DNA of 64,000 nt from positions 1 through 64,000 of the forward strand of contig DATAWP010000063.1 in NCBI GenBank assembly GCA_036267155.1, written 5' to 3'. Position 1 is the stretch's first letter; each line of letters begins with the position of its first letter. Both the position numbers and the translations under genes were made by a program. The notes beneath the pieces are model-generated. The model was not told where the DNA came from and ran no database searches. It saw only the letters and a program-made list of their open reading frames with translations. Below, piece by piece: positions 50,668 through 59,248 of this stretch. Source of the DNA: PALSA-1353 sp036267155. GTDB taxonomy: Bacteria; Planctomycetota; Phycisphaerae; Tepidisphaerales; Tepidisphaeraceae.

Positions 50668-50907
50668 TCACCAACGGTACGTGAACGGCCCACGCCGGCC
50701 GGATCCTCGGTCCGGCAGTTTCGCCGCCCGAACGCCCGACATTGCCGCTGATACGACCTGGCCATCGGAAAGGTGCAATTCCGCAGTCTGGACAGAAGTG
50801 TCGTCGAGCACGGATTGTGGAACATCCGTTCTAAGCCACCGCTCACCATGCCAACCGCGAGGAACTCTTCGAATCCAATTGTCGTCCACAATATGTGGTT
50901 TTCTCAT
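50668..50907 (-). CDS. small protein opening the MazF operon
   Basis: A 79-residue protein, MRKPHIVDDNWIRRVPRGWH, with a central VLDDTSVQTAELHLSDGQVV and a basic C-terminus (LPDRGSGRRGPFTYRW). A strong AGGAG ribosome site lies seven bases upstream of the ATG. It ends 12 bases before the 179-residue gene on the same strand. I do not recognise the family. The close spacing suggests a three-gene toxin-antitoxin operon, with this protein as a possible regulator. Confidence 0.45.
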   Translation of the reverse strand: MRKPHIVDDNWIRRVPRGWHGERWLRTDVPQSVLDDTSVQTAELHLSDGQVVSAAMSGVRAAKLPDRGSGRRGPFTYRW

Positions 50908-51079
50908 GAAATCTCCTTCATTTAATAAACCTGATTACAATGAAAGATGGAGAAAATCAAGTGATAATATTCTAAGGTTACTAGAATCCTATGTGATATC
51001 TAAAACACTAATCATAATGCCTTTCCTTTAAATCGATTATAGTCGCACCATCATGAAATGCCGTATCTGATTCGACCGC
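50908..51079. other. AT-rich promoter region
   Basis: About 170 bases with clearly lower G+C than the rest of the window, between the first gene of the MazF operon and the end of the amylase gene. It most likely holds the operon's promoter, and no gene is seen. The base shift supports foreign origin of the operon. Confidence 0.4.
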
Positions 51080-52255
51080 TCATGCCCTGAGCCGCGTCTG
51101 GATGTTATCCAACACATTCATGAAATTGATATAGCTGTCGTAGGGGCTTTCGTAGGGGCTGAAATATTTGTGGACATCGCCGTCGGACCAGTATTTGGTG
51201 CACATGTAATAGAAATGATCGCTGGTGGTCAGACGCCGCCAATCGGTCAGGAGTTGCTCATCCCCCTTTTCCTTCAGGGGGCCTTCCAGCTTGTACAACT
51301 CGTGCAGGGCGTTGGATTGCATGGCGTTGCCGAGCCACGCCGATAGATCGCGCTCGGTATCCGCCCAGGAAATCATGTGCGGCACGTCGATTTCGCCGGA
51401 GGCGTCATATTTGTCGATCACCTGGCTGGGGGTGAGGAAATTGTTGTCCGTATGTTCCATCACCTTGCCGGGAACATGCCGCATGAAATCGAAGATGCCG
51501 GTGTCGGCCCACTGGTGTTCGCCGAAGGTTTCGTAATCCATGAACAGGTTGCAGAGGAAACCGTTGCCGTTGATCTGGTTGACCCAGACGGCGAATTTCT
51601 CGGCGGTCAGGGGCCATTGCTCCCAGGATCGGTTGGAAAAACGGAATGCGATGTCGTCGCTGAGCCGGTAATTCTTGAGCAGCAGCTTCATCCGCGGCGC
51701 GTGTGGGGGACGATAGACGAAATTCGGACTGCGATAGCCCAGAATGTGATCGGCGCCTTCGGTCAGGATGGCTTCGTATCCCATGTGGCTGACGAAATGG
51801 GCCAGATCGTTGTTGTAGATCAACTCGGTATTGCGAAAAACGCGCGGCTCCTGGCCGAAGAGGTGCTTGATGAATTGCCGATGCTGCTCGACCTGGGCCC
51901 GGAATTCCTCGCGAGAATAGAGGAACGACAGCGAGTGATAATACGTCTCATCCAGGAATTCCACGCAGCCGGTCTGATTCAGCTCGTGAAAAGAATCCAT
52001 GACCTCGGGGACGAACTGTTGAAACTGCTCAAGCGCAACCCCGGTGATGGAGTACGCGATTCGGAAACGACCCTCGTGAACGCGGATGGTTTCCAGCAGC
52101 GTGCGGTTGGCCGGGAGGTAGCACTTGTGGGCCACCTTTCGGCAAATCTCCGCATTCTTGTAATCGTCGAAATAATGCCGGTCCGTATCGAAAACGCTAT
52201 AGCGGCGAAGCCGGAACGGCTGATGAACCTGAAAATAAAAACAGACCGAAGCCAT
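51080..52255 (-). CDS. glycoside hydrolase family 57 (alpha-amylase type)
   Basis: A 391-residue GH57 enzyme. It has the N-terminal FYFQVHQPFRLRR (HQP motif), then the CVEFLDETYYHSLSF motif, the nucleophile region RVFRNTELIYNNDLAHF, the acid/base region FMDYETFGEH and a shorter C-terminal helical part. The enzyme should cleave or transfer alpha-1,4 glucan in the cytoplasm. The start at 52255 was chosen because MASVCFYFQVHQP is a usual GH57 N-terminus. It could work with the GT4 enzyme at 28071-29453 in alpha-glucan metabolism, though the two are 23 kb apart. It may be divergently expressed from the small secreted protein at 52409. Confidence 0.9.
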   Translation of the reverse strand: MASVCFYFQVHQPFRLRRYSVFDTDRHYFDDYKNAEICRKVAHKCYLPANRTLLETIRVHEGRFRIAYSITGVALEQFQQFVPEVMDSFHELNQTGCVEFLDETYYHSLSFLYSREEFRAQVEQHRQFIKHLFGQEPRVFRNTELIYNNDLAHFVSHMGYEAILTEGADHILGYRSPNFVYRPPHAPRMKLLLKNYRLSDDIAFRFSNRSWEQWPLTAEKFAVWVNQINGNGFLCNLFMDYETFGEHQWADTGIFDFMRHVPGKVMEHTDNNFLTPSQVIDKYDASGEIDVPHMISWADTERDLSAWLGNAMQSNALHELYKLEGPLKEKGDEQLLTDWRRLTTSDHFYYMCTKYWSDGDVHKYFSPYESPYDSYINFMNVLDNIQTRLRA

Positions 52256-52408
52256 ATCAGCGCCTTTGGTTCTAGGTTTGGCAGTATACGCGGCGGCGAA
52301 AATGAATCCACGTCCCGGCGCATCGCCGGTGACGAAGCTCACCGAACGCGTATGGGCCGATAAGTCGTGGGGCGGTGAATCGGGCGGCGAACTGCCGATA
52401 GACTATTC

Positions 52409-52990
52409 ATGCGGTTGTCCGTTTTTATCGCGATGGTGCTGTTGGTGGGCGAAGTGGCCGGCGGTCAGACGACGCAGGCTTCACCCGGCGATGCCGCGGT
52501 TCCGCCCGCATGGGAACGGCTGGTCAGTTCGCTGGCGGCGGCGGCGGCGGCGCATGATCCACAGGCCATGCAGGCACTGCTGCCCAGCGGATGTGCGGTG
52601 CATCGATTTAACGCCGACCGGGATGTAGACCTTTCCTCGCTCATCGACTTCACTTCGGCCAATTCGGTGCTGGGGGATCATGCGTATCTCTATCCACCGA
52701 CCACTCTAGCCGCGGACATCGCCCGCGATGTGGACTCCGCGGCAGCGGTTTCCGATGCTGTTAAGAAAACGCTGGCGCTGGCGGATGGGCATAACGAAAC
52801 CGTCGCGCAAAGATGGTTGACGCAGAATCTGGGGCCCGAGGATCACGCGCCGATCGGCGTTATCGTGTTGTGGAACGCCAACCCTGATCAGGATCAGACC
52901 CAGCGGCCGGTGTTTATCCTGATCAAGGGGGAGAAGGATGGGGATGGATTCAAAGTCAGTCAAATCGTGTATGGGGATCCGCTGGGGTGA
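52409..52990 (+). CDS. secreted protein of unknown function
   Basis: A 193-residue exported protein with signal peptide MRLSVFIAMVLLVGEVAGGQ and a short TTQASPG segment after it. The mature domain (WERLVSSLAAAAAAHDPQAM; LQALLPSGCAVHRF-like start and VIVLWNANPDQDQTQRPVFI) could be a SnoaL- or NTF2-like fold, as in many small secreted proteins. No catalytic residues are evident. It is the first gene on this strand after the GH57 gene and ends 39 bases before the opposing dehydrogenase gene. Confidence 0.55.
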   Translation: MRLSVFIAMVLLVGEVAGGQTTQASPGDAAVPPAWERLVSSLAAAAAAHDPQAMQALLPSGCAVHRFNADRDVDLSSLIDFTSANSVLGDHAYLYPPTTLAADIARDVDSAAAVSDAVKKTLALADGHNETVAQRWLTQNLGPEDHAPIGVIVLWNANPDQDQTQRPVFILIKGEKDGDGFKVSQIVYGDPLG

Positions 52991-53029
52991 CGAACCCGGC
53001 GACCTTCGGTCGGATTCGCCAAATAAAAC

Positions 53030-53911
53030 TTAGTGTAGCCTTGCCAATTTTTCGACGACGGTGAAGAGGGCCTGGGTTCCGTCGCGGCCGTGGCCGGCGG
53101 CCTGGGCGGCGGTGAAAAGCTGGTGCGCCAAGCTCGCGGCCGACAGGGACGTGTTCGATTCCTCCGCGGCCTGCAAGATCAAACGCAAATCCTTCTCCTG
53201 AAGATTGATGGTGAATCCGGGCCGGAAATCTCCGGCGATCATGCGCGGGCCGAGGTTGGCCAGTTGCCACGAGCCGGCGGCGCCTCCACCGAGGGCGGCG
53301 ATCGTTTTCTCCAGGTTTAGTCCGTGCTTCTTTGCGAACGTCAGCGCCTCGCACACGGCGAGGTTGGTGACGCTCACGAGAATCTGATTCACCAGCTTGG
53401 TGAGTTGCCCCATGCCGCTGGGGCCGCAGTGGGTGATGGTTTCACCCAGGTGCCTCAGGATCGGCTCGACACGCTCAAATGCGCCTGCGTCGCCGCCGAC
53501 CATGATCGAGAGCGTTCCTTTGCGGGCACCCACGTCGCCGCCGCTGACCGGGGCGTCGAGAAAGAACGTGCCCTGTTTGCCCAATTCGTCGGCCAGATTC
53601 CGGGTGACGGCCGGCGAGATCGTGGAATGATCGACCACGATGAGCCCCGGCCGCGCCGAAGCGGCAATGCCGTCCTTGCCGCGGACGATCGCTTCGACAT
53701 CTGGTGTATCGGTCACACAGATAAAAACAACATCGCTCTGAGCGGCAACCTCCACGGGGGAAGCGGCAAAGCGCGCTCCGCGCCCGATAAGACGGGATGC
53801 CTTCGATTTCGTCCGGGTGTAAACGAGCAGCGGGTATCCCGCCTCCAGCAGTCTGCCTGCCATTGGCGCGCCCATGATTCCCAGGCCGATGAATCCGATC
53901 CGGTGTTCCAT
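53030..53911 (-). CDS. beta-hydroxyacid dehydrogenase (GarR/GlxR-like)
   Basis: A 293-residue NAD(P)-dependent 3-hydroxyacid dehydrogenase. The Rossmann GxGxxG is GFIGLGIMGAPMAGRLLEAG (residues 5-24), followed by DAPVSGGDVGARKGTLSIMVGG (substrate-binding motif) and GQLTKLVNQILVSV with the catalytic lysine in LTKLVNQ. The end IAALGGGAAGSWQL and LQEKDLRLILQAAEE are typical. GarR-type members reduce tartronate semialdehyde to glycerate, but related enzymes act on other acids. It converges with the small secreted gene and lies seven bases after the kinase gene's stop on the same strand. Confidence 0.88.
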   Translation of the reverse strand: MEHRIGFIGLGIMGAPMAGRLLEAGYPLLVYTRTKSKASRLIGRGARFAASPVEVAAQSDVVFICVTDTPDVEAIVRGKDGIAASARPGLIVVDHSTISPAVTRNLADELGKQGTFFLDAPVSGGDVGARKGTLSIMVGGDAGAFERVEPILRHLGETITHCGPSGMGQLTKLVNQILVSVTNLAVCEALTFAKKHGLNLEKTIAALGGGAAGSWQLANLGPRMIAGDFRPGFTINLQEKDLRLILQAAEESNTSLSAASLAHQLFTAAQAAGHGRDGTQALFTVVEKLARLH

Positions 53912-53917
53912 CTGCCG

Positions 53918-55213
53918 TTATTTGTGCAGCAAGATGAGCAGAATGACAAGGATGACGTTGAGGAATATTGACACCCCCGCGACCCAGTACGTGAGCGTCA
54001 TCAGCGCGGGCGACCAGAAACCCGGCAGCGGCGTGGAGGGATTGGGGACCAAATCGACCGTTTTGCCGGTCTCTTCGATCTTCGCCAGTGAATCCAGGTC
54101 CACGATTCGCCGCGCATATTTGGGAGCTTCGTTTTTTTGCACCAGGCGAAGGTCTTCCAGCATCTGTTCGGTGGATTCGTAACGATCCTCGCGGCGCTTG
54201 GCCATGGCGATGTCGATGATTTCGCCCACGCCCGCGGAGAGGGCCGTGTTGACGTGATCGGCCGGAATCAGCGCCTGACCCAGATGCTTGTGCATGACGG
54301 CAGCCGGCGTTTCACCTTCAAACGGGGGCCGGCCCGTCACCAGATGATAAAGCGTTGCGCCCAGGGAATAGATGTCGGCACGGAAGTCGATGTCCCGGTC
54401 GCCGCGGATTTGTTCGGGACTGATGTAATAGGGCGTGCCATACGCCTTGCCTGCTTCCAATTCGGCGGCCCGCTTGTCGTCCATCTGCCTGGCCAAGCCC
54501 AAATCGGTCAACTTCGCCACGCCCTGGGGAGTCAAAATGATGTTCTTGGGCTTCACGTCGCGGTGAATCAAGCCGCGCTGATGGGCGTGAGCCAGGGCGT
54601 CGGCCATTTGAATGCCGATGTCCAGGGCCTCGGCCTCGGAAAAACTTTTTCCCTCGCCGGCGGGCGGCGCGGCCATCAGATCGTAAAGCGTTTTGCCTTC
54701 CACGAATTCCATGACAAAATAGTGGAATCCGTCCGGAGATTCGCCCACGTCGATGGCCTGCACGATGTTGTTATGACTGAGCCGGGCCGCCGCCTTGCCT
54801 TCTTTATAGAAGCGGTCCACGAAATCGCGGTTGTCGCTCATTTTCCTCGGCAGGATTTTCACGGCAACGATGCGATCGAGCGAAACCTGCCGGGCGCGAT
54901 ACACCCGGGCCATGGCCCCCTTGCCGACTTCGCCGAGAATTTCGTATCCGGGAATGCGGCTGGCTCTTCCATCGGCCACCACCTGCCGAATGCGCTTGGC
55001 CTGGTTGACCGTGATAAAGCTATGTTCGATGAGGAGATCGGTGAGGCTACGGGCGTTGGGATCGGAAGACTGTTTCTGCTGCTCGCGGCAAAACTCAATT
55101 TCGCTGCGCGTGGCCAGCCCCATGTCCACGGCGAGCTTTCCCACTTCAGTATCAAGATTGGAAGCGGCTAAAAGACTCTTAGCCGAGGCAGCTTGATTGG
55201 GTGTTTCCGACAT
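53918..55213 (-). CDS. membrane Ser/Thr protein kinase
   Basis: A 431-residue kinase. An N-terminal helical domain (about residues 20-83) precedes the kinase domain: glycine loop GEVGKGAMARV (94-104), lysine K119 in VAVKIL, HRDVKPKN (217-224) with catalytic aspartate, and DLG (237-239) in place of the usual DFG. SPEQ (about 265) replaces APE. A linker and one C-terminal helix (about 405-430, VAGVSIFLNVILVILLILL) anchor it, so the kinase domain is cytoplasmic. This is the planctomycete style of Hanks-type kinase. It may be co-transcribed with the GarR-like gene. Confidence 0.9.
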   Translation of the reverse strand: MSETPNQAASAKSLLAASNLDTEVGKLAVDMGLATRSEIEFCREQQKQSSDPNARSLTDLLIEHSFITVNQAKRIRQVVADGRASRIPGYEILGEVGKGAMARVYRARQVSLDRIVAVKILPRKMSDNRDFVDRFYKEGKAAARLSHNNIVQAIDVGESPDGFHYFVMEFVEGKTLYDLMAAPPAGEGKSFSEAEALDIGIQMADALAHAHQRGLIHRDVKPKNIILTPQGVAKLTDLGLARQMDDKRAAELEAGKAYGTPYYISPEQIRGDRDIDFRADIYSLGATLYHLVTGRPPFEGETPAAVMHKHLGQALIPADHVNTALSAGVGEIIDIAMAKRREDRYESTEQMLEDLRLVQKNEAPKYARRIVDLDSLAKIEETGKTVDLVPNPSTPLPGFWSPALMTLTYWVAGVSIFLNVILVILLILLHK

Positions 55214-55463
55214 TGGCCGCTCGCTGAAAAAAGTTCCGCGGGGTCAAGTCGCCCATCCCCGGCGGACTCAACGGCTGCATTCCTCCAAATTCCGACACCC
55301 TAAGCCCTCTAAAACCTAGGCCGGGGAACGGAAAGTGTCAAGGTATAAATGAGGCCAGATGCAGATTCCCAACGACCGACGCATGAAGCGCACAGGTCGC
55401 TCATTTAATCGGATATTTCGCATTTGACCCAGCCTTGGAAGCATTATCGGACGAGGCGAATTT
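55214..55463. other. intergenic region
   Basis: About 250 bases with no gene or hairpin of note. It should contain the promoter of the kinase gene. The end of icd lies at 55464. Confidence 0.4.
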
Positions 55464-56798
55464 TCAGGCCATATTCCCAATCATTGCCGTCGCAAATTCG
55501 CTGCATTTCACCTTCTTCGCTCCGTCCATCTGGCGGGCGAAATCATACGTCACCGTCTTGGCTGCGATCGTTCGCTCCAGGCTTTTGACGATCAGGTTGG
55601 CCGCCTCCGGCCAGTTCATGTATTCCAGCATCATCACGCCGGAAAGAATGACGCTGCCGGGGTTCACCACATCTTGGTTGGCGTACTTGGGTGCGGTGCC
55701 GTGCGTGGCTTCAAACACGGCGTGGCCGGTCACGTAATTGATGTTGCCGCCCGGAGCGATGCCGATTCCCCCGACCTGCGCGGCCAGGGCATCCGACAAA
55801 TAATCACCGTTGAGATTCGGCGTGGCGATCACGTCAAAATCCTCAGGGCGGGTCAGCACCTGCTGCAAGGTAATATCCGCGATGGCATCCTTGATGACGA
55901 TGCCGGCGCCGGGTTTGCCTTCGGGAATCTTGCACCATGGGCCGCCGTCGATTTCAACGGCTCCGAAAAACTGCTTGGCGACGCGATAGCCCCAGTCACG
56001 GAAAGCGCCTTCCGTGAACTTCATGATATTCCCTTTGTGAACGAACGTGACGCTCTTGCGATTGTGTTTGATGGCGTGGCCGATCGCGGTGTGGGCCAGA
56101 CGCTCGGTACCGAGATAGCTGATCGGCTTGATGCCGATGCCGACCTCGACGCCAACGTCACGGGCCGGAGCGCCGATGCCCTGGAGTTTCTTCTGCCAAT
56201 CCACCCCGGCTTCCTTGCTGCCGAAGCGAATTTTGTTGAAGTCCTTGGGAAAATTTTGCGAAAGAAAATCCAGGATTTTCTGGCTCTGGGCCGTTCCGGC
56301 GGCGTATTCGATGCCGGCGTAGATGTCTTCCGTGTTCTCGCGGAAGATGACCATGTCCACTTTTTCCGGATGCTTCACCGGCGAGGGGACGCCTTTGAAA
56401 TAGCGCACCGGCCGAAGGCAGACAAACAGATCGAGCATTTGCCGCAGGGCCACGTTAAGCGAGCGAATCCCGCCGCCGACGGGCGTGGTCAGCGGACCTT
56501 TGATCCCGACGTGAAACGCCTTGAACGCATCGACGGTATCATCCGGCAGCCAGTTGTTGAACTTCTTGAAACTCTTTTCACCGGCGTAGACCTCCATCCA
56601 GGATATTTTCTTCTTGCCGCCGTACGCTTTTTCGACGGCCGCGTCCAAAACGCGCTGGCTGGCCCTCCAGATGTCCGGGCCGGTTCCATCGCCTTCGATG
56701 AAGGGGATAATTGGATGATCCGGGACATTCAATTTGCCGCCGGAAATGGAAATCGCCTGGCCCTGCGGGGGAGGCGTAACGTCCTTGAATTGAGGCAT
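55464..56798 (-). CDS. icd: isocitrate dehydrogenase (NADP-dependent)
   Basis: A 444-residue homodimeric isocitrate dehydrogenase of the TCA cycle, converting isocitrate to 2-oxoglutarate with release of CO2. Supporting segments are IIPFIEGDGTGPDIWRASQR, GGIRSLNVALRQMLDLFVCL (containing the substrate-binding serine and the regulatory phosphorylation-site equivalent), FRENTEDIYAGIEY, VTFVHKGNIMKFTEGAFRDW, and the NADP-binding ATHGTAPKYANQDVVNPGS. The lengthened N-terminal and C-terminal tails are usual for bacteria. The ATG at 56798 was chosen because the 20 codons before it are unrelated. No obvious operon partner. Confidence 0.95.
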   Translation of the reverse strand: MPQFKDVTPPPQGQAISISGGKLNVPDHPIIPFIEGDGTGPDIWRASQRVLDAAVEKAYGGKKKISWMEVYAGEKSFKKFNNWLPDDTVDAFKAFHVGIKGPLTTPVGGGIRSLNVALRQMLDLFVCLRPVRYFKGVPSPVKHPEKVDMVIFRENTEDIYAGIEYAAGTAQSQKILDFLSQNFPKDFNKIRFGSKEAGVDWQKKLQGIGAPARDVGVEVGIGIKPISYLGTERLAHTAIGHAIKHNRKSVTFVHKGNIMKFTEGAFRDWGYRVAKQFFGAVEIDGGPWCKIPEGKPGAGIVIKDAIADITLQQVLTRPEDFDVIATPNLNGDYLSDALAAQVGGIGIAPGGNINYVTGHAVFEATHGTAPKYANQDVVNPGSVILSGVMMLEYMNWPEAANLIVKSLERTIAAKTVTYDFARQMDGAKKVKCSEFATAMIGNMA

Positions 56799-56884
56799 AA
56801 ACGGGTTCCTATTCTGTGAAAAAAACCAGAGGCCGAAGGTTAGAGCAAGGCTTATCAAAGGTCAAAATGCGGCGCGGGATTATC

Positions 56885-57451
56885 CTAATCTGATAACCGG
56901 CCGTCATTCGATCCCGGGGTGGGCAGGCCGTCGATGCTGTAGCGATTCTTTTCCGCGCGATATTCCTGCAATCCCCGTGGTCCCTTTCGCTCGGCCCACT
57001 TTGGAAGCATATCTCGGTGTGCTGCCAGCCGCATCAGCGGCACCCCGAACCCACAGGAGGTTTGCACCCGGTCGATATCCGCGACGATGACTTGTCTCGT
57101 TCCGGGTAAGTCTGGAAAACAGGACCGCAACTCTGGCCATTCGTCGTCATTCGGCAGCACGACTTTTCCGCGGCCATAGAGCCTCAGAATCTTCGGCGGG
57201 TCATCGAAAGTAAGGAACATGAACGTGATTCGAGTATTTTCGAGCAGATGCGCGGCCGTTTCATTTCCGCTGCCGGTGAGGTCCAGATACGCCACGCGCT
57301 TCGGTGATAATATCCGGAACGTGTCGAGCCCTTTGGGGGAAAGGTTCACCCGGCCTTGAGGCGAGAGGGGCGCAGTGGCCACGAAGAACATAGGCTGTGC
57401 CCGGATAAGATCCGCCAGTTCAGACGTGATCGCGTCATGTGGCTTGGCCAT
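56885..57451 (-). CDS. pyridoxamine 5'-phosphate oxidase-family flavoprotein
   Basis: A 188-residue PPOX-like protein, with the FMN-binding split-barrel segments PMFFVATAPLSPQGRVNLSP, YLDLTGSGNETAAHLLEN, and RITFMFLTFDDPPKILRLYG. The substrate is unknown; this subfamily is not pyridoxine oxidase itself but often reduces or oxidises small molecules with F420 or FMN. The C-terminal segment (ADIDRVQTSCGFGVPLMRL) is typical of the uncharacterised group. It is unlinked to icd beyond being next to it on the same strand. Confidence 0.85.
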   Translation of the reverse strand: MAKPHDAITSELADLIRAQPMFFVATAPLSPQGRVNLSPKGLDTFRILSPKRVAYLDLTGSGNETAAHLLENTRITFMFLTFDDPPKILRLYGRGKVVLPNDDEWPELRSCFPDLPGTRQVIVADIDRVQTSCGFGVPLMRLAAHRDMLPKWAERKGPRGLQEYRAEKNRYSIDGLPTPGSNDGRLSD

Positions 57452-57618
57452 GATTCACTCCCTTTCACCATCGCCTTCCGATTCTGGTGGCCATGAGCAT
57501 AATTCGCCGTGCGGCGCCCTGACAAACCGGATAAACGGACCGGCGGGACTTTCTCTTCATAAATTGCTTGTGGCCGCGCGGACAGGCGTAGATAATTCGC
57601 CGGGATTTGGAGTTTACG

Positions 57619-58959
57619 ATGCTGAGCCGTTTGAGAAAAGTCTGCGGCATGATCGCGGTGATCCTGGCGATGGCCTCGTCGGCGGCGCTGGCGCAGTCTC
57701 CATTTCTCGACGTGGCCGCCCACGAGTCTTCAGCCAACTCGCAGACCAATCCCACTTCCGAGCCGGCCGCGACATCTTATATTCAGCTTATCGCCCACGC
57801 CCACACCGGCGGCGTCGATCTGGATTGGCAATGTGAACTGCCCGGCATCGCGACCTATCATCTCGAACGCGCGGTTCACGGCACGGCGTTTTGGGATGAA
57901 TCGAAAACTTTTCCCGCTAACGTGAACGATTTTACGGACCAGACGGTCAAACAGGGCGTGACGTACGACTATCGCCTGACCGCGTTGGACAGCGCTGGAA
58001 AGGTCCTGGAAATATCTCGAACCGTCAGTCCATCGCAGGTGACGCTCATCAACGCTTTCAGAGGCGACGTTGTCACCCTGAAGGACATGATGGATTTCCA
58101 GTTCTGGCAGCAATCCGTCAATACTCTTGTCCTGGGCACGCTCGCGTTTGTGCCAAAACTGCTGGCGGCACTGATTCTTTTCGGAATTTTCTGGTTGATT
58201 TACCGCATGATTCGCCGGATCGTCCTCGGGTCAATGGCCCGGGCTCATGTCGATTCGAGCATCCGGGACATGCTGGGTTCGCTGATCAAATGGTCGATCA
58301 TGGGCTTCGGGCTGGTGATCGCTTGCAACCAGGTCGGAATCGAGATCGCCGCCCTGCTGACGGGCGTGTCGATCATCGGCTTGGCCATCGGCTTCGCCGC
58401 ACAGGAGACGCTGGCAAACTTCATCGCGGGCGTGGTCATTTTCTGGGACAAGCCGTTCAAGGTCGGGGATTGGATTATCATCGACGGCATGTTCGGCCGG
58501 GTGCTTCGCGTCAGCTTCCGATCGACACGGATGCTGAATCTCAACGGCGAAACGATCGTTCTGCCGAACACGTACATGCTGGCCAACCGCGTCGCCAACC
58601 ACAGCACCCACCCGGTGGTTAGGGTCGAGATACCCATCGGAATCGCATACAAGGAATCCATCGACAAGGCGCGGACGGCCCTGCTGGCAACGGTGGATGG
58701 CGATCAGCGAATCTGCAAAGACCCAGCCCCCAGCGTTGTGGTGAGCCAATGTGCCGATAGCAGCGTAAACCTGCTTCTACGCATCTGGACCAGGGATGAA
58801 GCGATCGAAAAAGACGTTTTGCACGATTATCTTGAGAAGGCCAAGAAGGCTCTGGATGCGGCAAATATCGAGATTCCCTTCCCGCACGTGCAGTTGCTGT
58901 TGGATAATCACTCCGCGATTTCGACGATGGCGGCGGATTCGCTGCAAGGCGTCCGCTAA
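57619..58959 (+). CDS. MscS-family mechanosensitive channel with extracytoplasmic N-terminal domain
   Basis: A 446-residue channel. A signal peptide (MLSRLRKVCGMIAVILAMAS to LAQS) and a beta-sandwich resembling fibronectin type III (about 50-135, with VTYDYRLTALDSAGKVLEI) precede the channel. Helices follow at about 175-195, 230-255 and the pore helix LLTGVSIIGLAIGFAAQETL with ANFIAGVVIFWDKPFKVGDW. The soluble MscS C-terminal domain is complete (VEIPIGIAYKESIDKARTAL). A GGAG site lies seven bases before the ATG at 57619. A FnIII-like module on an MscS channel is unusual. Confidence 0.88.
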   Translation: MLSRLRKVCGMIAVILAMASSAALAQSPFLDVAAHESSANSQTNPTSEPAATSYIQLIAHAHTGGVDLDWQCELPGIATYHLERAVHGTAFWDESKTFPANVNDFTDQTVKQGVTYDYRLTALDSAGKVLEISRTVSPSQVTLINAFRGDVVTLKDMMDFQFWQQSVNTLVLGTLAFVPKLLAALILFGIFWLIYRMIRRIVLGSMARAHVDSSIRDMLGSLIKWSIMGFGLVIACNQVGIEIAALLTGVSIIGLAIGFAAQETLANFIAGVVIFWDKPFKVGDWIIIDGMFGRVLRVSFRSTRMLNLNGETIVLPNTYMLANRVANHSTHPVVRVEIPIGIAYKESIDKARTALLATVDGDQRICKDPAPSVVVSQCADSSVNLLLRIWTRDEAIEKDVLHDYLEKAKKALDAANIEIPFPHVQLLLDNHSAISTMAADSLQGVR

Positions 58960-58988
58960 AAAACGTGTTTTTTGCCCAAAGCCCCGAT

Positions 58989-59012
58989 TTAGCGGCGATG
59001 CGCAGCCGCTAA
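58989..59012. repeat. TTAGCGGC/GCCGCTAA hairpin
   Basis: Eight-base perfect arms (58989-58996 and 59005-59012) with an eight-base loop, 30 bases after the channel gene. It has the same TTAGC...GCTAA ends as other palindromes in the window, and it could act as a terminator. Confidence 0.55.
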
Positions 59013-59248
59013 CCAACGAATATATCATCTTTGTTCATTGCCAACCTTTTTATGCTTGAGACGCCCCTGCTATTCAGAGTAAAATCTGTTGTCGAAATGC
59101 AGACAGGCAAGGATACCGTAGTTTTTGGACTGTTTGTAGAAACCTTACCGAACCCCGCCGACGTGTCGGCAGTAGCATAAGTAACGGCTGGCTGGCTCCG
59201 GCTAAAACCCGCCCGATTCACCGCAGTCGCCTGCGAAGGACTCTCCCG

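Noticed and set aside
55674..56819. 381-residue plus-strand frame opposite icd
   Set aside because: Shadow of the isocitrate dehydrogenase gene; the minus-strand protein is a full-length match.
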